Source: an uncultured Spartobacteria bacterium (lineage in GTDB: Bacteria; Verrucomicrobiota; Verrucomicrobiia; Chthoniobacterales; Chthoniobacteraceae). Taken from it: a stretch of 34,396 bases of DNA. The notes under the pieces are model-generated. The model made no database searches. It saw only the letters and a list, made by a program, of their open reading frames with translations, and was not told the origin of the DNA. How positions within the stretch are numbered: position 1 is the stretch's first letter; every line of letters starts with the position of its first letter. A program made the position numbers and the translations under genes. Below, piece after piece: positions 7,107 to 15,040 of the stretch. The stretch covers positions 1-34,396 of the forward strand of contig CAIRYQ010000019.1 in assembly GCA_903882875.1 (NCBI GenBank), written 5' to 3'.

Positions 7107-10100
7107 TCACGGCTTCGCATCCACCGATTCCGCGAGCCCCTTGCGCCGCACATGCAACAGCACCGGCAGCGACGCCTGCTTCCCCGATTCGCGCGAGACG
7201 GCAAAGACGAGCCGGTCCGTCTCCGGCACCCACGATGCGGCCTTGATGAAAATCTCCCCGGCATCCTGTCCTTCGAGCAGCGTGATGCCGTTCAGCCCGA
7301 GATTGTCCACCACGACGCCGTGCGGGAGATTCTCGACATCGAAACGCAGCGCGCCCTTCGCGCTCCCGCGTTTCAACACGACCCACGCACTCACCGTCTC
7401 GCCCGGCGCGATCGTAATCTCCGCGAGCTTCTCCCCATCGCCTTGCACGCTGCGCGAAAATGGCGGCGCATCGTTATTCGCGCCCGCGGGCTGGAGAGAC
7501 ACGATCATCGGCGCTTCGCCTTCCAGCTTCACATTCGCGATCTCACCCGCGGCGTGCGTGATCTTTTTTCCGCCAATCTCCGCGGTCGCTGAGATTTTTG
7601 CGGCGCTCCACTTCGCCGCATTCGGCAGCGCCGAGATGCTGCCCTTCGCCACGAGGTGCCCCGCTTGGATCACGATCGGACTCGTCACGCGCCAGCTTTC
7701 CGGCACACCGGAAATTTCGCACACGATGTCGCCATCGAAGCCGTCCTTCCGATCCGCCGTGAGCGTGAACGATGCGCCGCTGCCGACATTCACCACGCCC
7801 TCGGGCTCCGTCAGCTTCACCGCAAAATCCGGCTGCGCCTCGCGCGCGATCAGCCGGTACGCGAACCGCTCGCCCGCCGCCCCGCGGCTCTCGCGCACGC
7901 GGACGATAAAGTCGCCGTCCGCAGGCGCAGTGAAAAGCAGCCGTGAATCCGTGCCCGCATTGCGCGAGCCGTCGTCGTCATTCTCGTAGTTCAGCGTGAA
8001 AACCGGCAGGCCGTTCGCCACGAGCTTCGTGCCGGGCGGGTGCGGCTCCACGATGTAGCACGGCTCGTCCAGTGAGTGCGCGGTCGCCGTCGTGTCGAAG
8101 TAGGTGATGCGCTTGCCGCCATTCGTGTAAAACGCAAACCCGCTGTCCGGCCCCTCGGGCATCCGGAAAATTTTCGTCACCTCGCCCTGCATCCACATCA
8201 GTTCGTTCAGCTCCATCTCGCGCCAGTTGTCCACGCGCGCATCGGACACATTCGAGTCAATCGGACGGAACGTGATCGCGCTGTCGCGCACCGCCTGCAT
8301 GAGCAGCCGCTCGACGGGACGACCATCCGGCCACAGCACCGCGATCTTCGTGTCCGCCGGCGAGCCGCGCCGCGCGGCCTCCGTCTCGATCGCATACGTC
8401 ACGCCCTTCTTCGCCGTGAAGCGGAAATGATCCGACTCGCGCGCCGAAAGAAAACGCCCGCTGACTGAGAACGGCACATCGAGCTTCTGCGCGCCCACCA
8501 ACGTGCCGCATTCCTCCGACGCGACCCAATTCGGCGCGTCGCTCACCGGCAGCGACGCCTGCGCACGGCTGCGAAATTTCTGCGCCTCGAGCTTCACCGG
8601 AACCATCCCGCTCGCGCCGGACTTCACGGCCACCGTCCGCGCCGCCGGATCGGGCGGGAGATTGTAGCCGACGAGTTCCACTTTCGTCTCCGCGTTCGCC
8701 TGCACGCTCAGCGGAAACACACCCGTGACAAACGGCAGCGCGCCGATCGTGAGACTGTAAAAATGATCCGCGCTCCCGGTCATCAGCGCATCGCCCACGG
8801 CGATCGTGTAGCGCCCGTCCGAGATGAACCTGTGCGCGATGAACGGTTCGCCGCTCGAATCAAAGCTGCCGTTCGTCGCAAGCACGCGCCCCGCGGCATC
8901 CGTGAGCGTGAGCGTCGCCGCCGCTTTCGAGCCGAGCGACTTCGCCTCGCAGTTGAAAATGATCGTCGTCCCCGCCTTCGCCGCAAACTCGTAGCGGTCG
9001 CTCTCACCCGCCTTCGCGAGCGTGCCCCACACATTCGCGGGCAGCGCCGTCAGCCTCTGCATCGTCGCCTCGCCGGGAAAGGAGAGCACCGCGATGTCCT
9101 CGACATGCAGCATCGCGCGACCGATTTCCGTCCCGTCCGCGCCGCGCGCAACAATCGCATAGCCGCCGCGCGGCAGGTTCGCCGGAGTGGAAACCACGAG
9201 CGGCACCGAATCCTTTTCCGGCGCAGCCGCAAACACGCGCACGCGTGCGTCCTCGCATTTCACCGCGACGATCTGCGGAAGATTCGCCCCGGTGAGCCTC
9301 ACCTCGATCATCTTCCCGCGCTCAATCCCGCGCGGAGAAATCCCCGACACCGCCGGCCCCTTCGGCGGCACGGCCGGCTTCTCCATCGCCTTCTTCTTCG
9401 CCTGGCAGAAAATCTTCCGCGCGCGCAGCCGAAGATCCAGCGCGGTGAAACGCGTCGCTCCGCGCGCGTTTGAACTGCGTGTTGCAACCACCGCCTGCGG
9501 GAGGGAGGAAGCGTGCGTGGAGCGACACGCTCCACCGCGCATCCCGCTCTTCGGGCCCGCGATCAGCTTTCCTGTCTTCGCATCGTAAAACGCCACCGTG
9601 CCATCCGCGCGCCCCGTCACCACGGCGTTGCCGGAAAATGCGAGCGCCGTCGGCCAGTCCGGCTGCTTCTCCAGCAGCACGCGCTCCTTCACCTCCGCCG
9701 CATCCCACACGCGCACCGTGCCATCCTGCGCGGAACTCAGCATCGTCGCGCCATCCGCGCTCCACACGAGACGCAGGATCGCCTGCTCGTGCGCGAACCT
9801 CGCCACCACGAGCGGATTCGTCGTCTCCTTCGCGTCGGGCGAAACGCTCCACACGCGGATGCGGTTGTCCGCGCCCGCCGCCGCGAGCCGCTTCCCGTCC
9901 TTGCTCCACGCCACTGCAAACTGCTCCTTGCTGGGCTGGCTCAGCGTGTCGCGCCGCTCGCCGCTTGCCACGTCCCACAGCTTCACCGTGCGGTCCGCGC
10001 TCGCGCTCGCGATCAGTTTTCCGTCGGGACGGAACGCCAGCGCGAACACCGCGCCGTTGTGCCCGCTCAAGGTCTTCCGCTCCGTCGCATCCGCGACATT

Positions 10101-10874
10101 CCACAGCTTGATCTTCTGATCGTAGCTCCCCGTCGCGAGCGTCTTGCCATCGGGCGAAAGCGCGAGCGCGTAGATCACATCGCGGTGCCCCGTGAAAGTG
10201 CGCGCCACCTTCGTGCTCGCGACGTCCCACTGCCGCACCTCGCCCTCGATCGCATTCTCGCCCGACGCCGCGAAAAGTTGCGAGCCGTCCGCCGACCACA
10301 CGAGCGCATTCACCGCGCCGCGATGTCCGTCGAGCTTCTTCACCGCGACTTGCGAGACAGGATCCACCAGCTCAACGATGCTCCCGCGGCCCACCGCCAC
10401 GAGCTTCGCCTCCGCGGAAAATGCGAGCGCATTCACCGGTACGCGCGGCGCGACTTTCGGCGCGACCTTCGGCACCTCCACGATTTTCTTCCCCATCTCG
10501 CGCTGCGGCGGCTTCGCGCCCGCATCAATCCACTTCACAAATTTTTCCACGTCGTCCGCCGACAGCTTGTCGCGCTTGCCCGGCGGCATGAATTTCTTCT
10601 TCCCGTCCTTCACCACCTCGCCGCGCAGATACTTCACGAGCAGGCTCTCTCCCGATTTTCCCGCGATGAGCGCCGCACCGCTCTCGCCGCCCTTCAGGAT
10701 GTCCGCATGTTTTTCCAGCACGAGCTTCCCGTCCGGGTCATCCGCCGAATGGCAGTCGAGACACCGGTCCTCGATCAGCTTCGCGACCGCGGGAAAATAA
10801 TCCGGCTCCTCGGCACAAAGCGGGTGCAGCGGAATCACAAGGGCGAGCAACGGGAGGAAAAGGCGCGGCTTCAT
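7107..10874 (-). CDS. exported cytochrome c (planctomycete type)/WD40 protein with PPC-like C-terminal region
   Basis: 1,255 residues. A signal peptide covers about 1-21. A planctomycete-type cytochrome c domain follows, with the heme-binding motif CLDCH at 38-42 and FMPPGKRDKL supplying a candidate methionine ligand. A WD40 propeller spans about 140-440, with several GH..(X)..D(G)..L(A/F)(T/S)(A/G)S.D..(I/V)(K/R)(L/V)W units. An odd linker follows, then a long C-terminal part with Ig-like and PPC-like segments (ISPRGIERG..IEVRLTGANLP; NYENDDDGSRNAGTDSRLLFTAPADGDF). In Planctomycetes and Verrucomicrobia this architecture is common, extracytoplasmic, and of unknown physiological role. The linker is encoded by a palindromic repeat inserted at 9439-9540 (separate entry). 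No DUF1549/DUF1553 partner genes lie beside it. Confidence 0.9.
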   Translation of the reverse strand: MKPRLFLPLLALVIPLHPLCAEEPDYFPAVAKLIEDRCLDCHSADDPDGKLVLEKHADILKGGESGAALIAGKSGESLLVKYLRGEVVKDGKKKFMPPGKRDKLSADDVEKFVKWIDAGAKPPQREMGKKIVEVPKVAPKVAPRVPVNALAFSAEAKLVAVGRGSIVELVDPVSQVAVKKLDGHRGAVNALVWSADGSQLFAASGENAIEGEVRQWDVASTKVARTFTGHRDVIYALALSPDGKTLATGSYDQKIKLWNVADATERKTLSGHNGAVFALAFRPDGKLIASASADRTVKLWDVASGERRDTLSQPSKEQFAVAWSKDGKRLAAAGADNRIRVWSVSPDAKETTNPLVVARFAHEQAILRLVWSADGATMLSSAQDGTVRVWDAAEVKERVLLEKQPDWPTALAFSGNAVVTGRADGTVAFYDAKTGKLIAGPKSGMRGGACRSTHASSLPQAVVATRSSNARGATRFTALDLRLRARKIFCQAKKKAMEKPAVPPKGPAVSGISPRGIERGKMIEVRLTGANLPQIVAVKCEDARVRVFAAAPEKDSVPLVVSTPANLPRGGYAIVARGADGTEIGRAMLHVEDIAVLSFPGEATMQRLTALPANVWGTLAKAGESDRYEFAAKAGTTIIFNCEAKSLGSKAAATLTLTDAAGRVLATNGSFDSSGEPFIAHRFISDGRYTIAVGDALMTGSADHFYSLTIGALPFVTGVFPLSVQANAETKVELVGYNLPPDPAARTVAVKSGASGMVPVKLEAQKFRSRAQASLPVSDAPNWVASEECGTLVGAQKLDVPFSVSGRFLSARESDHFRFTAKKGVTYAIETEAARRGSPADTKIAVLWPDGRPVERLLMQAVRDSAITFRPIDSNVSDARVDNWREMELNELMWMQGEVTKIFRMPEGPDSGFAFYTNGGKRITYFDTTATAHSLDEPCYIVEPHPPGTKLVANGLPVFTLNYENDDDGSRNAGTDSRLLFTAPADGDFIVRVRESRGAAGERFAYRLIAREAQPDFAVKLTEPEGVVNVGSGASFTLTADRKDGFDGDIVCEISGVPESWRVTSPIVIQAGHLVAKGSISALPNAAKWSAAKISATAEIGGKKITHAAGEIANVKLEGEAPMIVSLQPAGANNDAPPFSRSVQGDGEKLAEITIAPGETVSAWVVLKRGSAKGALRFDVENLPHGVVVDNLGLNGITLLEGQDAGEIFIKAASWVPETDRLVFAVSRESGKQASLPVLLHVRRKGLAESVDAKP
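9439..9540 (-). repeat. palindromic repeat element, copy 1, inside the cytochrome/WD40 gene
   Basis: The left arm gcgcggtgaaacgcgtcgct and its continuation pair with the right arm ending agcgacacgctccaccgcgc. I count about 28 of 33 positions complementary. It is the same family as 13073-13161 and 34171-34259, sharing gtcgctccgcgcgcgtt and the inner gtt.gcaa/cctgc pattern. It is flanked by the 4-bp direct repeat atcc (9435-9438 and 9541-9544), a possible target duplication. The host reading frame passes through it unbroken and gains about 34 residues (starting GGACRSTHASS). Confidence 0.85.
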
Positions 10875-10939
10875 GGCGGGAGAATCGTGAGGAAAGTCAC
10901 GGGATTCAAGACGCCGTTCATCCCGAGCTTAGGGCACCC

Positions 10940-10955
10940 CACACGTTTTCGTGTG
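10940..10955. other. perfect small hairpin
   Basis: cacacg-tttt-cgtgtg, a 6-bp stem with a TTTT loop, lies in the gap between the cytochrome/WD40 gene start and the TIR remnant. There is no following U-run on either strand, so I do not call it a terminator. It may be the outer part of the compound palindrome at 10986-11204. Confidence 0.5.
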
Positions 10956-10985
10956 TTCCAGTGAAATGAGCGGGCGGACGGTGCC

Positions 10986-11204
10986 AACGCCAACGGCGTT
11001 CCATCATCCAGCCCAGGGTTGGCGCGACGCAGGAGCGGCTACCCCGGGTCTGCCAATGGAAAGGCATCAACCCTGAAAGGGTTGAATTCGCAGCCATGCG
11101 ACGGAGATGCAACCCTTTCAGGGGTGATGCACGACACGGAACCACGTCCCAGGGTAGCTCGTTCCTCGCAACCCTGGGCTGATAGGTGGAACGCCGTTGG
11201 CGTT
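10986..11204. repeat. 219-bp compound palindrome (nested inverted repeats)
   Basis: The ends are a perfect 17-bp inverted repeat: aacgccaacggcgttcc at 10986-11002 and its complement at 11188-11204. Nested inside are a perfect 13-bp pair (cagcccagggttg at 11009-11021 with 11169-11181), an imperfect pair (gctacccc... at 11038-11054 with 11143-11159) and a 21-bp pair with one mismatch (11064-11084 with 11110-11130). The spacing is symmetrical, so the whole unit could fold as one long interrupted hairpin with its apex near 11097. It fills most of the gene-free stretch 10875-11240; I see no coding gene in it. Confidence 0.9.
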
Positions 11205-11240
11205 CTCCACATGAACGGGCTTCACCTTTTGCTTCCCGCA

Positions 11241-11663
11241 TCACTTCGCGCGCTCGTCTGCACGCAGATCCTTCAGCAGCCGCGCAAAGGCGGCCTCGAA
11301 ATGGTCGTGGTTCTTCCAGTCCGAGAAATCGGGGATGAAGTATTCGCGCAGTTCGGTGGCGAGATCCTTGCCGCTGTCGGCATCGAAGCACTCCCACGCA
11401 TGGATGGTCGCCATGTCCACCAGCCGCACGGGGAACAGCTTCCGCCTGCCCTCCCGCCGCTCGGCCTTGAACGCCTTGCGCAGCTCCGTCATCACCCATT
11501 CGCTTTGCAGGCTCGCCTCGGAGAGGACGATGAGCAGCTTGTCGTAAACGCGGATCGCCGTCTCGATCTGCTCGTGCAGCTTCGCGCCGCTCTTCATGTC
11601 CTCCGGCGCAAACCTCACGCGTAAACGCGCATCGCGCATCTTCCCGTGCAGCCGCTTTCTAAA
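11241..11663 (-). pseudogene. TIR-domain gene fragment, 5' truncated
   Basis: The frame from 11663 to the stop at 11241 reads FRKRLHGKMRDARLRVRFAP, then EDMKSG, LLIVLSEASLQSEWV, LFPVRLVDM, WECFDADSG and YFIPDFSDW. This is the C-terminal three quarters of a bacterial TIR domain. TIR domains usually act as NADases or as signalling modules in immunity. The N-terminal strand (typically FISYS..D..FA) that should precede RLH is absent; an in-frame TGA at 11664-11666 sits directly before it. An ATG at 11639 could start a 132-residue product. Within what remains, the conserved Glu region (LLIVLSEASLQSEW) is present. The 5' end abuts the 3' end of the next gene, so I infer a deletion or recombination junction near 11663. 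Confidence 0.8.
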
Positions 11664-12417
11664 TCAAATCGGCCGGATTGTAAGTTCCCTGACTTGATTC
11701 CTGAAAACATCGAATGCAAACACCCGATCAAAGGAACTGGGAAAGATCGCGTGATCAAATTCCTCATGGGGAGCAAACCATGAACTAATGCGACCTTCAG
11801 CCACGATCAGTAACCACACGATTTTGCAAACGCCACGATACTTGGCGGTGCGGGATTCCTTGCCATTGATTATCGCCTGCACGCGCTGAACAGCGTCACT
11901 TGCGACCCCTGCATCTCCGCAATTCCAGTGGCTATTTCCGTGCTCAGGATCGATCCAAATCTCCTCGATATATTGACCGAGAATTCTGTCGTCGGGTTTT
12001 GCCCAATCAGTTTGCCAACACCTTCGTTTTTGGGCCAACAAGCCACTAACCTGGCTTGCGATTCCTCTTACCAAGTTATCTCGCACGTCCGACGGCGGCA
12101 TCAGCTCCCGCGTCCAGTCAACCGAAACCATAAGCCGCTCATTGTTTTTTTGTTTCGAACTCTTGCCTCGCTTCATTGACGATTCTGTCGCGGAGATTTT
12201 CGAGTTCACGACGCTTTGATCCACCCTCCTCTTTGGGGAGGTATTCAGTTATTTCGATACCGATCTCCAAGTCTTGAAACCGAATATCGGGTGCCGGAGC
12301 TGGTGGCTGTTCAGGCTCGCCCGGTGGGAAGCTTGGGCAAAGTGCTTGCGAAGCCTTAAACCACCTAAGCTCTTTCGCTTTGAGCGCGGCTTCTTGGGAG
12401 GAGATTCCCTTGATCAT
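11664..12417 (-). pseudogene. hypothetical gene (possible PD-(D/E)XK-like) split by a +1 frameshift
   Basis: Two overlapping frames make one protein of about 250 residues. The first (ATG 12417) has PAPDIRFQDLEIGIEITEYL and ends shortly after QEFETKKQ. The second continues from NNERLMVSVDW to WLLIVAEGRISSWF, then FDRVFAFDVF, and stops at 11664. The switch lies at a run of seven A on the coding strand (12145-12151); removing one A gives ETKNNERLMV and a continuous frame. 'PD....(I/V)EITEY' is the spacing seen in PD-(D/E)XK nuclease-like proteins, but the family call is tentative. The base composition is visibly lower in GC than the flanks, which suggests transfer. It may be a true frameshift, a slippage site or a homopolymer error. 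Confidence 0.7.
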
Positions 12418-12653
12418 AGGATCGGTGGCTGTGCCACGTTTCTCATTCTCCGCTCCTGCTTCAAAACCGCGAGATGCTCTTTGTTCGCCATACGCGCGTC
12501 AGTTGAAGCACTCCGCAGCCCGGCAGGCCAAGCGGAAACTCGGCGCGCATCCAAATGGGGCCAGCCGGCCTCCCTTGGACGAGGAAACAACGTCCGGCTT
12601 CGCAAGCCATTGTCCCTCAGGGCCTGACGCGCGGCCTCTCAACCCTTTCGCAC

Positions 12654-12928
12654 GGGCCTCGGAAGGTCACGCGCGACGTTCTGAACCTTGCAAACGGGCC
12701 TCCGAGCCCCGCGCGCAACGCCCGGAGCCTCGCATCGCAAGGCTCGGAACCCGGCGCACGAGCCTCGGAACGTCGCGCGCGACACTCTGAGCCTTGCAAA
12801 CGGGCCTCCGAACCCCGTGCGCGACGCTCTGAGCCTCGCACCGCGAGGCTCAGAACCCGGCGCGCGAGCCTCGGAACGTCGCGCGCGACACTCTGAGCCT
12901 TGCGCGCGGGCCTCAGACTGCCGGCCAC
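12654..12928. repeat. 21/22-bp minisatellite with a 106-bp higher-order period
   Basis: Degenerate units of 21 bp (one in five is 22 bp) carry a core like gcctcggaac followed by gcgcg. Five units form a higher-order block of 106 bp: gggcctc recurs at 12696, 12802 and 12908, with near-identical order of sub-units between. Two further units precede the first block (12654-12695). Heptad-like peptides (GSE.RAR on the minus strand, SEP..AR on the plus strand) appear in all open frames; none can be singled out as a gene. The rest of the stretch 12418-13303 holds copy 2 of the palindrome and no gene I can support. Confidence 0.9.
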
Positions 12929-13072
12929 CAGCTCCAAAGCGTCGCGCTTGAGCGGATACCCGTGGCGTGTGGCTTCCCGCACGATACCTCTCGCTTCCGG
13001 CATCCCTGCTCCCAGAGCGATTTGCGTTAACGAGTGGCCGTTATTGGATTGGATGAAGACGCGGCAGCGTCG

Positions 13073-13161
13073 GTGGAGCGCGTCGCTCCGCGCGCGCTTC
13101 TTGCGGCTGCAAGCAAGCCCTGCAATCCGCGCCCAAACGCGCGCGGAGCGACGCGTTCCAC
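13073..13161 (+). repeat. palindromic repeat element, copy 2
   Basis: The left arm gtggagcgcgtcgctccgcg pairs with the right arm ending cggagcgacgcgttccac. Its reverse complement aligns along its whole length with copy 3 (34171-34259), including the inner attgca...gcttgcttgcag. It therefore belongs to the same family but lies in the opposite orientation. It is in the gene-free stretch upstream of the sulfatase gene. Confidence 0.9.
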
Positions 13162-13303
13162 GCATTCATCATTCGAGATTGAATGCGTCTGGATCGTGGC
13201 TCGATTTCCTTGGGGTACCGATCGTGAGATTTGCGCAACCAATCCGAAAATGATTGCGGGAAAAGGTGCCGGCAAAAGGTAGTCACAAGCACCGTTTCCT
13301 TCC

Positions 13304-14947
13304 ATGAACCCAGTCCTCACCCCTTTTGTCGCGCTATTGGCCATCTTCACGACACTCGTCCGCGCCGAAAACGCGCCGCGATGGAACATCCTCTTCGTCT
13401 TCGCCGACGACTGGGGACGCTACGCGGGCTGCTACAAGGGGATTGATGGGCGGCCCTCGATGAATGACGTGATCACGACGCCGAATGTGGACCGCGTCGC
13501 GCGCGAGGGCATCGTGTTCAAGCACGCGTTCGTGAATGCGCCGAGCTGCACGCCGTGCCGCAGTTCGCTGCTCACGGGCCGCTATTTTTTCAACTGCAAC
13601 CGCGGCGCGATTCTCAACGGCGCGGTGTGGGACGACTCGATCCCGACCTATCCGCTCATGCTGCTCGACGCGGGCTACGTCATCGGAAAAAGCCACAAGG
13701 TCTGGAGCCCCGGCACGCCCGCGGATGCGCCGATCGGCGGACAAAAATACGCCTTTGAAAAGCACGGCGCGCTCGCGCAGCACTTCTCGAACAACGTCGT
13801 GCCGATGGTGAAGGGCGGCATGAGCGTCGCCGATGCGCGGCAGAAGGTGCTCGATCAGGTGCGCGGAAATTTCGACGACTTCCTCGCGACGCGGCAGCCA
13901 GGCAAGCCGTGGCATTATTTCTTCGGCCCCACGACGACGCACCGCATGTGGGTGAAAGGCTCGGGCAAATTGCTCTGGGGCATCGAGCCCGATTCGCTGA
14001 AGGTAAAGCTGCCCGCATTTCTCCCCGACGTGCCCGAAGTGCGCGAGGACTGCGCGGACTATCTCGGCGAATGCCAGGCGGTGGATGCGTTCGTCGGCGT
14101 GCTGCTAAAGCGTCTCGAAGAAACCGGCGAGGCCGACCACACGCTCGTCGTGCTCAGCGGCGACCACGGGATGCCCGGCGTGCCCGAGGGAAAATGCAAT
14201 CTCTACGACATGGGCGTGCGCGTGCCGCTGGTCATGCGCGTGCCCGGCGGCAAGGGCGGACGCATCGTCGAGGACTTTGTGCGCCTGCCTGATCTCGCGC
14301 CGACCTTCATGGAAATCGGCGGCGTGAAACCGCCCGAGAATCTTTACGGCCGTTCGCTCATGCCGCTCATTCAATCCGACAAGAGCGGCGTGCTCGACGC
14401 GACGCGCGACTGGGTCATCACCGGCCGAGAGCGCCACGTCGCGAAGGCGCGCCCCGGCAACCTGCCCTACCCGATGCGTTCCATTCACACGCCGGACTAC
14501 GTTTACATCCGCAACTTCGAGCCCGACCGCTGGCCGATGGGTTCACCCGGCGCGGTGACTGCCGACAGCACGCCAGCACTGGACGAACTGGAGCACAACA
14601 CGCAGATCGCATTCGCCGACATGGACGCGAGCCCGACGAAGGCGTGGCTCATCGAGCACCGCCACGATCCGCAGTGGCGTTCCTACTACGAGATGGCCTT
14701 TGGCAAGCGCGTCATGGAGGAGCTTTACGACATCCGCAAAGACCCGGATCAGATGAACAATCTCGCGGGCAACACCGACTTCGCGAAAGTGAAGGCGCAA
14801 CTCGCAAAGCGGCTCATGGACGAACTCACACGAGCGAAGGATCCGCGCGTCGTGGAAAATCCCCCGCGCTTCGAGCAGCCGCCCTTCACCGACGCGGGAG
14901 AAGACAATCCGCGAATGAAAAAAGCGAAACAGCAGCAGGCGAAGTGA
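13304..14947 (+). CDS. secreted sulfatase (formylglycine type)
   Basis: 547 residues. A signal peptide covers 1-21. The metal-site motif FADDWG has D35 and D36. The modification signature is CTPCR at 82-86, followed by SSLLTGR; C82 would be converted to formylglycine and become the catalytic residue. A second metal-site motif SGDHGMP is at about 286-291. The length is normal for the S1 family. The layout fits heparan-N-sulfatase/iduronate-sulfatase-like enzymes that remove sulfate esters from polysaccharides in the periplasm or outside; the substrate cannot be read off. The usual fourth signature residue is Ser; here it is Cys, a variant I recall in PVC-group sulfatases. No sulfatase-maturing enzyme is in the window. 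It starts at ATG 13304 without a clear Shine-Dalgarno sequence. Confidence 0.93.
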   Translation: MNPVLTPFVALLAIFTTLVRAENAPRWNILFVFADDWGRYAGCYKGIDGRPSMNDVITTPNVDRVAREGIVFKHAFVNAPSCTPCRSSLLTGRYFFNCNRGAILNGAVWDDSIPTYPLMLLDAGYVIGKSHKVWSPGTPADAPIGGQKYAFEKHGALAQHFSNNVVPMVKGGMSVADARQKVLDQVRGNFDDFLATRQPGKPWHYFFGPTTTHRMWVKGSGKLLWGIEPDSLKVKLPAFLPDVPEVREDCADYLGECQAVDAFVGVLLKRLEETGEADHTLVVLSGDHGMPGVPEGKCNLYDMGVRVPLVMRVPGGKGGRIVEDFVRLPDLAPTFMEIGGVKPPENLYGRSLMPLIQSDKSGVLDATRDWVITGRERHVAKARPGNLPYPMRSIHTPDYVYIRNFEPDRWPMGSPGAVTADSTPALDELEHNTQIAFADMDASPTKAWLIEHRHDPQWRSYYEMAFGKRVMEELYDIRKDPDQMNNLAGNTDFAKVKAQLAKRLMDELTRAKDPRVVENPPRFEQPPFTDAGEDNPRMKKAKQQQAK

Positions 14948-15040
14948 CTTCCTCCCACGCCTAGAAAAGCTGTGTCGCGTCCGCACGTCCGCCTTGCAAG
15001 TGCGCGCGCTTTTCCCAAAGGTCGCTCCCTTTTCAACACC

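Noticed and set aside
10918-11499. Frame covering the compound palindrome and antisense to nothing known
   Set aside because: It overlaps the TIR remnant on the same strand in another frame and is made of palindrome arms; no coding signal.
12654-12928. CRISPR array
   Set aside because: The units are contiguous, degenerate 21/22-mers without unique spacers, and no cas gene is nearby.
12617-13165. 182-residue minus-strand frame over the second array
   Set aside because: It is composed of the palindrome, a short unplaced segment (SLTQIALGAGMPEARG) and array-derived heptads. Several frames are equally open. No family is recognised.
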